A stretch of 64,000 nucleotides of DNA from Glutinoglossum americanum (taxonomy: Eukaryota; Ascomycota; Geoglossomycetes; Geoglossales; Geoglossaceae). Below are positions 1 to 11,420 of this stretch, in pieces. A program made the translations under genes and the position numbers. The number at the start of each line of letters is the position of its first letter. Position 1 is the stretch's first letter. Below the pieces are notes generated by a model, which ran no database searches, was not told the origin of the DNA, and was given only the letters and a program-made list of their open reading frames with translations. Where the stretch lies: positions 1 to 64,000 of the forward strand of contig JAGHQL010000112.1 in assembly GCA_020080175.1 (NCBI GenBank), in the 5' to 3' direction.

Positions 1-171
1 CGTAAAAAACTCACGGGTCGCTGATATTCACGGGTCGCTGATAAGCGACGTTACACGAGGAAAAAGAAACGTCTCTCGATCAAGCCTTTTCGCCAAGCCC
101 TTTCGCCAAGCCCTTTTGCCAAGCTCGTCCCACACGATCCAATCCCATCCCCCAATTCCCTCACGCACGCA

Positions 172-236
172 CTTTTCTCTCTCTCGCTCTCGCTCTCTCG
201 CTCTCTCGCTTTCTCGCTCTCTCTTCCCTCCACTTT
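172..236 (+). promoter_or_regulatory. Pyrimidine-rich (CT) tract upstream of the GH76 gene
   Basis: A long run of CTCTCGCTCT-type repeats lies about 600 bases before the GH76 start codon. CT-rich stretches are common in promoters of well-expressed fungal genes, so a promoter element is plausible. No gene is seen between positions 1 and 800; open frames there are low-complexity Ser/Arg reading of this tract. Confidence 0.35.
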
Positions 237-700
237 GTCCTTTCCCACGCGCGCCGGCCAATGACGAGTCGGCCAATCTTGCACTCGCTCACTCCCTCCT
301 ATCATCCCATCGATCACGATCGTTCAATCTCCATCCTCCTCCTCCACCACCACCACCACCACCTACCGCATCGATCGCGCTCGAATACACGCTCGCTCAT
401 ATAATAATAGCTTTTCCCTTGGCCCGAGGGTCAAGCTTTTCTCCAGTCGCTCGTTCGTTTCGGAACGTTCTTTTTGTCGCTGGGACTGGGGGTGGCCTCC
501 TTCGCTTAGGCCTATCCCATCCCGCTTCCTCCTTGGCCGTTCTCTTGGCTCACTCACTCGTTCGATCGAAACATCTCTCGACGGACAATATATTATTATT
601 TTTCAAGAGAGACTGGAAATCTCGGTCGTGGTGAGGGTGTGGCATAGTGAAGGCGATAACGGGCTTGGGGTTCGTACGGTAGAGGTATTGGAGATACACA

Positions 701-780
701 GAAGGAGAGAGAGAAAGAAAGAGAGAAAGAGAAAGAGAGAAAGAGAAAGAGAAAAAGAGAAAGAGAAAGAGAGAGACAGC
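701..780 (+). repeat. GA-rich purine microsatellite in the likely 5' leader of GH76
   Basis: About 80 bases made almost only of GAGAAAGA-type repeats end some 20 bases before the GH76 ATG, so they probably lie in its 5' untranslated leader. Repeat number is likely to vary between strains. Confidence 0.6.
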
Positions 781-800
781 CAGGCGGAGAGACGTGGATC

Positions 801-2660
801 ATGAGGATCGCGTTGTGGAGCGATCCCGCCGTGGGAGGCGGGTGTCGGAGGAAAAAGAGTCTTTCGGGGATGATCATCACGATGGTGTCGCTATTGCTGT
901 GCGCGCAGACGGCGGTGGCCATCGATCTGAACCTTGACGATCCAAGTACGTCCTGCCTTTCCTTCTCCCTCTCTCCCCCCCACGCATCGTCGCAAGCTTG
1001 TCAATCCCTCCCCCCCCGTCCCTGCTCACTCACCTCCGCATCTCCGATTCCCTCACTCGCTTATCCCCTCTCCCCCTCTCCGACGGCCAAATGAACTGAC
1101 ACCCTCGACCAACCAACCCCCACAGAATCCGTCAAAGCTGCCGCCAAGATAACGGCCGACGGGATGATGAAATACTACGTCGGCAATCAGACCGGCCAGA
1201 TCCCGGGCCTGCTCCCCGGTCCTTACTACTGGTGGGAGGCAGGTGCGATGTTCGGCACCATGGTCGACTATTACTATTACACGGGGAATTCGGAGTATAA
1301 CGACGTGGTGACGCAGGCGCTGCTGGCCCAAGTAGGACCGAATAATGATTTCATGCCGCCGAATCAGACGAAGGATGAGGTTCGAGCCCACCCGATCCCT
1401 TTCAATCCCTTCCAATCCCTTCCAATCCCTTGGGCTCCGTCGCTCCAACAACCTCTCCTTGTCCCTCTCTAGATGACCCATTCTTCATTCTTCCGATACT
1501 AACATGTACGTTTCCTAAAACCAGGGCAACGACGACCAAGCCTTCTGGGCCTTCGCGGCCATGTCCGCCGCCGAGAACAAATTCCCCGACCCACCCTCCA
1601 ACGGTCCTCAATGGCTCGCCCTCGCCCAGGCGGTCTTCAACCTCCAAACCTCTCGCTGGGACAACACGACGTGCGGTGGCGGCCTCCGCTGGCAGATCTT
1701 CCCCTTCAACAACGGCTACAACTACAAGAACAGCATCTCCAACGGATGTTTCTTCAACCTCGCCGCGAGGCTGGCGAGGTACACCGGCAACGAGACGTAC
1801 GCGCAATGGGCGAACACGATGTGGGATTGGACCGTGGGGAGTCCGCTGATGGGGAAGGACGGAGGGAAGCCCAACTATGCGATTTACGACGGGTCGGACG
1901 TTTTGAAGAACTGCACGGACGCGGATTTGATCCGGTGGACGTATAACGCGGGAGTGTTTTTGCACGGCGCGGCGGTCATGTGGAATCATGTGCGTTCTTC
2001 CCACCCTCCTCCTTCTCCCCCTACTCTACAGATAAAACCAACCCCCTCTCCCCGAAGCCGACTGCTAACGACAATATGGGTGCCTCCGCGCAGACCAACG
2101 ACACCGTCTGGAGAACCCGCGTCGACGGCCTCCTCGGCGCCTCCTCCGTCTTCTTCACCCCGGCCCCGGAGGGCGTGATGCGCGAAGCGGCCTGCGAATC
2201 CCACAGCACGTGCAACGTAGACCAGCGGTCGTTCAAGGCGTACCTCTCGCGGTGGTACGCGGCGACGACGCAGATGGCGCCGTGGACCTCCGACACGATC
2301 ATCCCGCGGCTCCGCACCTCTGCCGCGGCGGCGGCGGCGTCCTGCGCCGGCGGCAACGACGGCAAGACGTGCGGCATCAAGTGGACCAACGACCCCCCCG
2401 GGTGGGACGGGAGCTTCGGCGTCGGCGAGCAGATGTCCGCCCTCAGCGTCATCATGGCCGTGCTGATCCCGCAGTCGAGCGTCCCGGTCACCGCGGACAC
2501 CGGGGGGACCAGCAAGGGGGACCCGAACGCGGGCGGGCAGGGGGATCGCGCGCCGCTCGCGGGGCCGAAGATCACGCCGGCGGAGAGGGTCGGGGCGGGG
2601 TTCTTGACGGTGGTGATGCTGGCGCTGTTGTTGGGGACGGGGTGGTGGATGATCGTGTAG
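801..2660 (+). CDS. GH76 GPI-anchored alpha-1,6-mannanase-like cell-wall protein (DFG5/DCW1 family)
   Basis: Four exons are inferred at 801-945, 1126-1379, 1525-1989 and 2094-2660. All introns are GT-AG and the phases join without a break, giving about 476 residues. Residues 1-45 hold a charged start and a hydrophobic signal sequence ending near AQTAVA. The GH76 core follows, with aromatic motifs (YYWWEAG) and the Asp-Asp pair at about residues 136-137 (GNDDQAFW), the family's catalytic dyad. The C-terminus has a Ser/Gly-rich spacer and a hydrophobic tail, as expected for GPI attachment. In yeast, Dfg5 and Dcw1 act at the plasma membrane and are thought to link GPI mannoproteins to wall glucan; this is family knowledge. 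The gene looks intact and GC-rich, unlike the decayed genes further right. The signal core begins at an internal Met ([11 protein letters not shown]), so a start downstream of 801 is possible. Confidence 0.92.
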
Positions 2661-2899
2661 CCCCCTTTATGTCTCTCCTCCGCTCCTTGGTTCCGAGTGG
2701 TGCATCTTTCCTTTTTCTTTTTTTTACGATCATGGAAACGGCGGGATGGGATGGGTGGGGTTCGGCACGCACAACTAACGGGCTTTTTAATAATGTCTCT
2801 GGGATTTCACCCTCACCTTTCCGATTTCTCTTTTTTCTTCCCCATTTTCGACGGGGCTCTTGTCTATAGGGGGGAGGGTTGGTTCTCTCTTTTTCTCTC

Positions 2900-2905
2900 A
2901 ATAAA
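2900..2905 (+). terminator. Candidate polyadenylation signal AATAAA of GH76
   Basis: A canonical AATAAA lies about 240 bases after the GH76 stop codon, in a T-rich 3' region. This is the only such signal close to the gene end. Confidence 0.45.
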
Positions 2906-2906
2906 A

Positions 2907-3957
2907 GTGTATAGCTTTCGTCCTGTTTTTTCTACTCACGGCCCAAATCACACATGTAATCTCTCCCCCACCCCAACCAACCCTCTCCATTCCAAGTCCG
3001 TCCCGCAAGAGAGGCATAATTTCTTTTCCCCCAAACCGTTTTCTCCCGGGTCGATTTCCTCCGTGTCTCTCACTCATCCGGCGTTACTCCCCGCATGTTC
3101 CACGCAGATGTATAGTTTTTGTGCTGTAGGCGACGAAATAAAAAAGGGTCGAGGCTTCTGTTTAAAGCGGATTGGAAGTGGGTATTTTCGCTCCCCTCCT
3201 GATACCAGGGAGATCGGCTTCTGGAGTCGCTACGGCGGGGAAGCTCCTTGTGCAGTTGCCTTCCCCGCGCACTTTCCCGCGCTGGGCCCCCGCCCGAATA
3301 ACCCCGGGATTCGCTATAAAAGTATTGGGTGCCCTTGCTCCAGCCACCGCCCCACACCACCATTCCATGTGCCGTATCCACAAGCAAATCCCGCGCGCCG
3401 GTGTGTCGATCTGAATCAACCAAAACCCCATCTACGTAGCCGACGACGACAGCCTAATAGCATGGCATTCCCGGGTTTCCCCCCATCCACCCTCTGTCCG
3501 GCTGAGCGTACGCATTCGTTTCATGTATGCAGCATAGACCGGGGTGCTATATCGGATTGGACATGTGCGTGTGCAGAAACTGGATATCCGGGCTGGACAC
3601 AGCTCTCCCGAGCGGTAGGTAGGCTTGGCTCTTACTCTACTTTATTGCGACGAACCCGAAGCTCCCTCCCTAGGTTTGCGCCTCACTGCCTTGCGTGATG
3701 TCTCAACCGATCAAACGATGGCTCAAAAGAGGCTTTATTTTCTTTCCATGCAAATCCTAGCTACCTATGGGACGCCGTATCCTACTCCTAAGAGTTTCAT
3801 CCCTTTTACACATTTTATAGGTATTTTTTTTTCTTCATGCAAGGAAAATAAATGGTGCCTTGGCATAACCAGACACACTCTCTTACCGGATAGTGGAGTG
3901 AGTCGCCTTTCTTTTGGGGTCAAGGTGTACAAGACTATGTGTGCGTGAATTGCTGTC
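2907..3957. other. Intergenic, no supported gene
   Basis: Open frames here are proline/serine low-complexity reading with no domain. The region separates the convergent GH76 and JmjC-like genes. Confidence 0.5.
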
Positions 3958-5663
3958 TCAGGCGTCGGCTGTGGCGGGGGCGGCGACCATAGTGGTCGAG
4001 GGTTTCGGGCGCTTAGCAAGTACAAATGTCTCGCCGGAGACCTCGCTCATCTTCTACACACGGTATACGTCTGTTAGCAGTCTGGACTTCACTGAGTAAC
4101 AAACCACCGATCCTAATCTAGCTCTTACCCTCTTGACACCCCCCTCCATTTTCGGTATTACCACATTGTCGATGAGCGGGTTCTCTATACTGTAGGTAGT
4201 AGAGATGGTGAGGTTTCGCCCCATGTTGTAGCACGCATAGTAGGCACCTGGGAAGAGAACTAGCATATCTCCTGGAACCTGGGTGACCTCGACAAAGCTG
4301 ATGCTACGGCTCTTAAGGAAATGCGGGAGGACGTAGAGACTCAGTTGCTGGATGAATTGGGGGGGTTCGGGATCACCGGTACCGTAAAAGAGGCCTGCCC
4401 ACCCTCATATATGTTAGAAAAGCCAATGGCATGCTAATACTGTGAGGCGCGAAATCTCGAAGCGCGAACCTTTAATTATCCTCTCGAACTCCAACCTAGA
4501 ATGAGGGTGTACAACGATCCAGGACCTACAACTCCCGCTAGCCAAATAGTCTAAAGACAGCTCACCGGGGCGCTCGACACGCATGGGTAGGATAGATCCC
4601 GGCGCTCCAACTGATACCCGATCCCTCAACGTAACCCTAGAGCCTTCAGGCTTGACGTACTCCTTTTCGTCCCCTAGCAGCTGGCTTATACTAATACGAT
4701 TGACATTCAGACGCCTAGACACCTCAATGTCTGGATAGAAAGATAAGGTCAGCTGTGTGGTCGCTGTCAAGCCGGGCGGGGCGAGGAAAACAAATAACAG
4801 ACCGTCAACGCCACCCAAGTAAACCGTCGATAACTCGCCTGACTTCAGCTCTCTGATGAATCTCCCCCTCCTCAGAGTTTTCTTATAGTTCTCTTCCGCC
4901 TTCCCAACTTCCGTCTCCCACTGCGCTGCTGTCACCGGTCCCGCAATTGCCTCATTACAAACAGTGAACACACCACCCTCTGACACATGTAGAAGCTTTG
5001 TAGTTTGATTTTGGTACGTGATACAACTAGTGTTGTCTTCTAGAGCTGTGAGGTCGACCTCCTTAGCAATGGTGACCCTGAGGAAGAGGTGTTAGCATGC
5101 CCTAGACTTCTGTTTGGTTGGTTAAGGTACTCGATTGGGGGGAAAAGGCCATAACGGGATGGAGCTTACCGACGGCAAGGCAACCTGACGATTGAAACTC
5201 CAACGTGAGGGATGCCGCCGACTGGGGAGTTAGACGTCTTGATTATTAGGGCCATGAGTCTGTCGAAATCAGCGAACCCTTCCGAGCTGAACATCGTAAC
5301 CCTGCTGAGTGAATCGCATTTGCACCCATAAGCTGCTCTGATCTGAGCCTTCAGAGCCTTCCTACCCGCTCTTCTCTTCTTCCGTTCCTCAATTGCTTCC
5401 AATCCCCTCTCTGTTCCTCTCTTCTTCTTCTTCTTCTTCTTCTTCTTCCTGGACTTCTTCTCCTCCGCCTTCTCCTCTGTCTTTAGCTGCCTATTCGGCC
5501 CTCCACCGTCACCTAGAAGCTCAAAGAGCATTGACGGCGAAGGTTCACGCTTAATGGAGGCTACGGGCCTGACCTCTTGCTTCACCATGGGCTTGACTTC
5601 CTGCTGAAATTCATGCTTAATATCAGGTGCTTTTGCCATTTTAGGCTCCTCCTTGATGTCCAT
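3958..5663 (-). CDS. Degenerate JmjC-domain protein with a SUMO-motif-rich N-terminal tail
   Basis: Reverse-strand exons: 5663-5170, 5077 to about 4438, about 4391-4129, and 4053-3958. The 5169-5078 and 4128-4054 introns have GTAAG donors and GCTAAC branch sites. A third intron near 4391-4437 looks real (TTTTCTAAC branch) but does not keep the frame as I read it. The tail (residues 1-65) has five psi-K-x-E motifs (K4, K16, K28, K38, K61) and then a lysine run. The later part matches the JmjC core: DYLASGSCRSWIVV, then PGDMLVLFPGAYYACYNMG. In active JmjC enzymes this core holds H-x-E/D and a distal His that bind Fe(II). Here they read Arg-Val-Glu and Tyr (AYY), so two iron ligands are missing and catalysis is unlikely. 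No ATG opens the frame upstream, so I start at 5663; an upstream exon cannot be excluded. Confidence 0.7.
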
Positions 5664-7108
5664 TACTGCGGAGAGTAGCTGTAGGGTGTTAATTAGAGAG
5701 GTTTGAAGGCGCTCTGTTCGGGGGTTCAATTCGGCACTTCCCGCGAGTCTCGTCACATGTTCTGAAAGGACAGTGTTCAATCTCTACTGAAAATTCATAT
5801 TCTTCATCGCTATGCATAAATTATATAGCATTGCGGGATCTTAATGATCTCGTCGTGAAGAAAGGGGCCTCTCCAGACCGTCACGTGACAGATCCTCAAA
5901 GCTTTTATACAACAAATCTTTGGTGAGACTGATTTAGGTTATTCATTCAAAGGGTTGCTCTCCGGTCGGTCTAAGGAGATATAGAGGATTGTTTGATGTT
6001 GATATTCTCGACAGTCTAATTCCTCAAGACACCATTGATGGCATGTGGTCCGAGAGGCTTATTAAGCCCAACCAACTAAATATCAACAACATTATCTGTT
6101 CAATTACGGGCTACAAAGTAGAATAAAATGACTCAATAATTACGGACTGCAGGAGCGCAATAGAAAGTTCAGTTAAGTTCGTTCCGCAAGACAACTCTAC
6201 AATACTCCTACCCTCGCTATTATTCTCTTCTTCGCACTGCTTTGCCTAGCCATTAGATAGCAATGGTCCTAAGATTTGGGGTTGAAGAATGCTCCTCAGC
6301 TGCTTGTTCCTTTGCATTTGCATTAGTTCTACGCCACGAATATCTGTTTGCTAATCTTGAACTTAAAAGCTCTCAAAGAATCTTGTGTCTTGAATTGAGC
6401 ATCGGTTTCCTCAACATACGTCATGCGTCGAGCCCCCGACACCTATGAGAAATGGAAGATGGACAATCGACAACACAAGTGGGTGTTTGCGAAAGTACCT
6501 CAGTTTAATAATTGGATGTGCATTTCACCAAGACAGCTACCGGTTGATCGTGTCAGGGCAGATGACTGCGCCTCAACCTCACGGCATGAAAATCCTGCCG
6601 GCGGGTCCAAGCTTCTGATGTGGCAAAGGACATTATGTAAACACCCCTCTGAAGTCCCACTTAATAGCGGAGCATAGCTACAATGTTGGGTCTGTTTGGT
6701 GGTCCCCTGTGGCCCACCGGAAACTCAAGAGGCTATTGAATATTTTGTTATTCAGATCAATCTATAGACAATTAGGGAGGCTTAGACGCTTCTAAGTTTG
6801 TGATCCTAATTAATGCGTGGGATAGATACCCCACATCAATGGAAACGATTACATGCACCGGCTAGGGCCTCTTGTTCGGAGTAGCGAAGGTTTTTGTGGT
6901 GGAGCATAGCTGTTAATTGCAGCGCTTTCCTAGATGAGTCAGTTGTTGATACCGTCCCGTTCGGAAGGGACTTGCGGGTCTGCACCCAGATCAACCTGCC
7001 TCTGCGAGACTATATAACTATCCCTCCAGAGAGACTTACGGCTTCTTTTCCATAATCTCACCATCACAAAGCAGCATATCTCCCCTCAACCAAACAACAT
7101 CACCCGCA
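5664..7108. other. Intergenic; promoter of the 7.1-kb gene at its right end
   Basis: No coding region is supported. At 7011-7020 a TATA-like CTATATAAC is followed by a CA-rich leader up to the ATG at 7109, a good fungal core promoter layout. Confidence 0.45.
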
Positions 7109-7700
7109 ATGAGCCAACAGCAATCCGAGTTCCTGACCAACGAGCAGTCGGTGCAAAGCCCCGTCTCGGCCATAGTATCCTCTACAAACCATCCCACCGC
7201 TGAGGCTGACTACAGTAAACTCCTTAACCTTCCTAATTCAACCTCCGCTAACACCGCTGATAAAAGAACTTTAAAAAACAGCGAATCAACGACCTCGACC
7301 TCAGAACCGCCCTTACAGAATAACCGCCTCAAGACGACCTAAACGACACATCCCTCCTCCCCCTCCTCACACTCCCTGTCCCCCACAACCACCTCCCCGT
7401 CCTAGACCGGCTCACAACGAAAACGCGGGTAATCGGCGATCTAGATACCCATAATATCAAATTTCTCCTGATGGGCGTCCTGATCCGCAGATGAAGCGAA
7501 GTGGACACAGGGAGACAGCCTTTGATAGTAATTACGGTGTCCGGGATTCCCGAGAACGTTGAGGAGGCAAGACGGGTGATTGAGGAGATTTTCTGGAGGA
7601 ATTGATATCCGCTTCTGAATGTGAAGATTCTTCAGGGGGGATTTGGGGTTAGCTAGGGAGAATTGATGTGCCTGGTGCTAGTCGTGAGCTCGGTTTAGTT
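7109..7700 (+). pseudogene. Broken host gene of unknown function
   Basis: An ATG with a clean promoter and leader opens a 77-residue frame (Ser/Thr/Asn-rich start) that stops at 7342. In another frame, coding-like sequence runs on past that stop: LPLLTLPVPHNHLPVLDRL, then TRVIGDLDTHNIKFLLMG, then IVITVSGIPENVEEARR. A shift in the run of A near 7270 would join the two. The second frame is cut by TAA and TGA codons, each one C-to-T step from CAA or CGA. I do not recognise the family; it reads as a conserved soluble protein that lost function recently enough to stay legible. Confidence 0.55.
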
Positions 7701-7742
7701 ATTATTACCCAAGTACTGTAGGGTACTTAGAAGAATAGACTA

Positions 7743-9930
7743 TAATAGAAGGGACCGCCGCGCGGTATACCGCCCACCATGTAGGGGCAAGCCCTGCGAT
7801 CCACCCAGCCAAGTGAAGGCTACATTTGCAAGACGGAATGTGTTATGTTCAGCTAGCATCCCTGCAGTTAACACCGACCCACATGTATATAAACCTCCTC
7901 TCCTTCTAGATTCAATCTACACACGAGTTCACCTACACAAGTTTCACAACATTTCTTCGCTAGACATAGTTATTCCCGAGGAATTACCAATAAACCGGTT
8001 TGCTCCATCCACAAAATACTTGGGGGGGAACTTCATGCGGATAATTCATGCGATATATGAGGCCTAGACATAATCGAACGGACTGGACACCCGGTACATC
8101 GCCTTACAGGAGATATCTTAGGATAGGCGAAGGAAGGTTCGTAATGCTGCCTAGCGCGACTTCCAAAATCGACCATTGAATACTTGAGACCATATCACAT
8201 TGAAGGCACATTGATCATTCTGTTTGAAAAGGAGAAACCTCTAGATATATATATTTTATGTAAGTACATAGTCTCATTCAAGTGAGATGGCAACGGACCG
8301 GCTATCACTAGCATAACGTCTTCAATGCCCCGGAAAGCGAGTGGTTAACCAAAATCCTTCGGGATGGCCTGCATCTCATACTTCCCACCCCAGAACAATA
8401 ACCCCCTTTACCCATTTGATTCCGCCTGCCTCTGAGACCGAGCCACCCAGCCCGGTCTCAACATCTCCACCCCTTCCTCTCCTAGCAACCGTGGCTAATG
8501 ATATGGCATCTAGAAAGGTCAGGGGATGAACCATCCAACCCCAGACCTGCCCTTCGCTATCTTCGCGTACGTCGAACCCCCACCAATCCGACAGGGGAAG
8601 TCAAGGCTAAATAAGTGGCATTGTGGCCACACGCTAGTGCACCCTAGCACCCCCTGGCCACGGCAGCAAATTGCCTCTTGGAGATAGAAAGCCCAACCAA
8701 CGACTCGGGAGCCGGTATTGGAATAAATTCAAGGAATACCCATCTTTTCTTAGTCGATGTTAATGGAAGAAGGGCTGATGATGCTGTGTGGCAGGGGCAT
8801 TGGAAGAGCTGGTTAGCCTGTTGCTGCTCGTTGCGGTTAGGCTGTGGGTGCCGTTGACAGGAGCTGAGTTTCAGTGAGGCATGACCGGAGCAGCATGGTT
8901 TTTGTAAGGGTCTTCTCCGAGATATGCCCATCGTCGCTATTCACCCACCGCCAGCTCTCCAATCATCTCTAACGGTTCCCCCTTGATTTGCCTTGCGTCC
9001 CATGAGTCGCTGTGGTCGCCCTGGAGATAGCCGTGAGGTGCGAGGCGCGAAGCGCGAACTGGACCTGGGGAAAAAGACCCCCAGTCAGGGCGACAATTGA
9101 GTTCCGAGGACTCCCTTAGGTCGGCGTCCTTCGTGTGGTATAGAAATGGAATTAATCCATACGGCTACCCGGCCCGGCTGAGGTGTTTACCACACACTAT
9201 AACGGATCGTACCGCAACACCTGCAAGAAGAGAGAGTAGTACATGTTTCCGAGCCAACCCCCGGGACTAAGCTTCTCTCTTGTTGTGCCCAGCAGGCCCC
9301 CGGACCCGCACCTCAATTCCCCCCACTTCCAGTCCCAGGATCCCCCTACCTATCGTTCCCGCTTGCCAGGCACGCTATATCCACCACTAACCGGGCGCTC
9401 CCTTGCATCAGGCGCCTTTCCGTAGCTCTGCACGGCCGACCTCCAGCCATCTGCTCCCGCATTCTTGCAGGCCACCAAGCTTCGCTCCTCCCCAACCCCT
9501 TTCCCTTATTGTCCACCCATCTATCAAAGTTACCCCATATCTTCCTTCTATTTCTCCACACCCAAGACAGCTCTTCCTTCGATATCCAACCTCTCTTCAC
9601 CCCTAACCTAATGCCCTGATGCTACTATCCCTACGAGCAGTTCCGTGCAGTGCTTCGTACTCGAAGGGGTGGTAGGGTGGGGGGAGAATGGAGGATGTTA
9701 TATGGTGGAAGGAATACTATTCGTCGTCCGGCGCTTGCTCAGTCCCTTCTCAGCTAATAGCTCTTCAGTTATAGACTCCTGTTTCGTAGGAATCCCACCG
9801 AGGGCGGCAGTGTGAGGCTCCGCCTGCATGGTTGCCAGCGCATGGTTGTGAGACCCATGATCTATCCACGAGATTCCTCGGGTCGTAGGGTTACTACTGC
9901 CCTTTGGCGGCAGAAGTTAACTATGCGACC
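7743..9930. other. Intergenic, no supported gene
   Basis: Only short, low-complexity or frame-shadow reading frames are present. No repeat, tRNA or transposon end was recognised. Confidence 0.4.
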
Positions 9931-9939
9931 GAACAGAAG

Positions 9940-11420
9940 AGATTAGTTGAAGAGGAAAGGAAAAAGAGCGGACGGGGAACAATGGGGCCCGGCCCCGACT
10001 GTAGGTCCCTCAATCGTGCATGGCGGTCGCCACACATGTGTTCGTAACCATTGAGCAACCAGTCCGCGCTTTGCCCTGGCATTCTCAACATTGGGTCGCC
10101 TTGGGTCCCTGACAAACTCAACCCCTCCATCGTCAAGCCCTCCCACGTCGACGAGGTCGACGAAAATTATCTCGTTTTCTTTCCCCCGAAATGAGTCGAC
10201 CACGGCCATGTCGGTACCCTCCAGACGCGAGCGTAGAGCTGGGATGGTCACCCGGAAGGTTTCCAGGACTTGGACATAGCTCAGCCTCTGCAGTTCGTAG
10301 ATGCAGATGATGGAGATATTAGAAGGGCTTATGGAGGTGGTGCAGAAATGTATTGACCCTCTGCGAACGTTAGCATGTGACCTGGGGGGAGTGCTAATCT
10401 AGTATCTGCCGAGTTCTCTCACATGTAGATTTATAAGATTCCCCAAAATACAGATATCCATGGTCACTGACGAGCGAGCCTTCAATGAACCAGGAGATTG
10501 GTTTCTTGCCCGGCATCTGCAAGTTCATCTTTTCTGCCCGCGCCTCATTCTCTCCTGAGCGCAGCATTTCCCACTTATCCTTATATCGGCCATCGAGGAA
10601 GGCTGGGTAATAGGCTACATGTGTCCCAAAGGTAGCTAGTTGAAAGCCTTGAGGAATATCGAGCAATCGGGTTACTAGCCCCTTGTTCAGACGAGAAGTA
10701 ACTAGTTCGCAATAGGCTATATATAATCATGGGTTAACATTCGTACTCCAGTATGGATAACTCTCTATATAGTTACCCACCTAATCACACAAGAGTGGCC
10801 GACTTCTGCCCTTCGGAAACTTCACGAGAAGCTTCACCATGGACACTAACGGGTCGATGTTGGCGTAGTTTGTGAGTGTCCCATTTGGGCTAACTCTGGT
10901 GCTAGAGCGAAGCGCAGGTTGTACTATCATCCTATTTGTAAGTGCTGTGCCATAGTTGAGAAAATGAGAAAAGACTGCGGCTAATGGATTCAAGTAAGGA
11001 GCGGTTTCGGTTCTGAACCCCGGATCGGGGGTAGATAGGTCCCGGAGTTGATTTTCCGTGTCCGATCGACGCAGTGAGCCATCAACGAGAGCTCCTTGTG
11101 CGGCATGCGACTTCTCTTGTCCCCTTTGATCTGGGCAAGAGTGCTTGCCACATCCATCGCTCTGGCAACAAGCTCGTTATCTTCAGCCTGGCTCGACTGC
11201 CAATTCTTGAGCTGCTGCTCCTTCGCACCTGGTCTGTACACCCTGATTGTGTCCAGTTCAGGGTATTTACGGTACACAGCCACGGCCAAGTGATCAGTCG
11301 AGTCGTTGCTCGGAGCACAGAGTAGATCTTTGTGACCCAGCGCGACTAGCACCTTGGTGAGAGCGACGGTGGGATGAGTTTTCCCGGTGCCGGAGGACCG
11401 GTGATAATACCAATACCGCC
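9940..11420 (-). pseudogene. Superfamily 1 (UPF1/DNA2-NAM7-like) helicase relic
   Basis: Read on the reverse strand, 11420-11300 gives a Walker A region (GIGIITGPP, then GKT) followed by VALTKVLVALGHK and LLCAPSNDSTDHLA, helicase motifs I and Ia. The far end, 10251-9990, gives VVDSFRGKENEIIFVDLV and FVRDPRRPNVENARAKRG, the motif V/VI block of SF1B helicases (family form TVDSFQGKE...NVALTRA). Between them are coding-like pieces (10993-10781, 10666-10394) in changing frames. One base is missing inside Walker A, so GPPGTGKT is split between two frames. The motif VI Thr-Arg-Ala has also drifted. Order and orientation of the motifs are right for one gene. It is a relic, probably of a fungal expanded helicase family rather than the single-copy UPF1. 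Confidence 0.7.

Noticed and set aside
2697-3698. 333-residue open frame after GH76
   Set aside because: Pro/Ser/Phe-rich reading of 3' and intergenic sequence with no domain, no introns and no start context; it begins in the GH76 3' region.
4441-4470. GTGAGGCGCGAA-type motif also near 9031 and 33318, suspected dispersed repeat or regulatory site
   Set aside because: Matches are short and imperfect, and one lies inside coding sequence; chance recurrence is likely.
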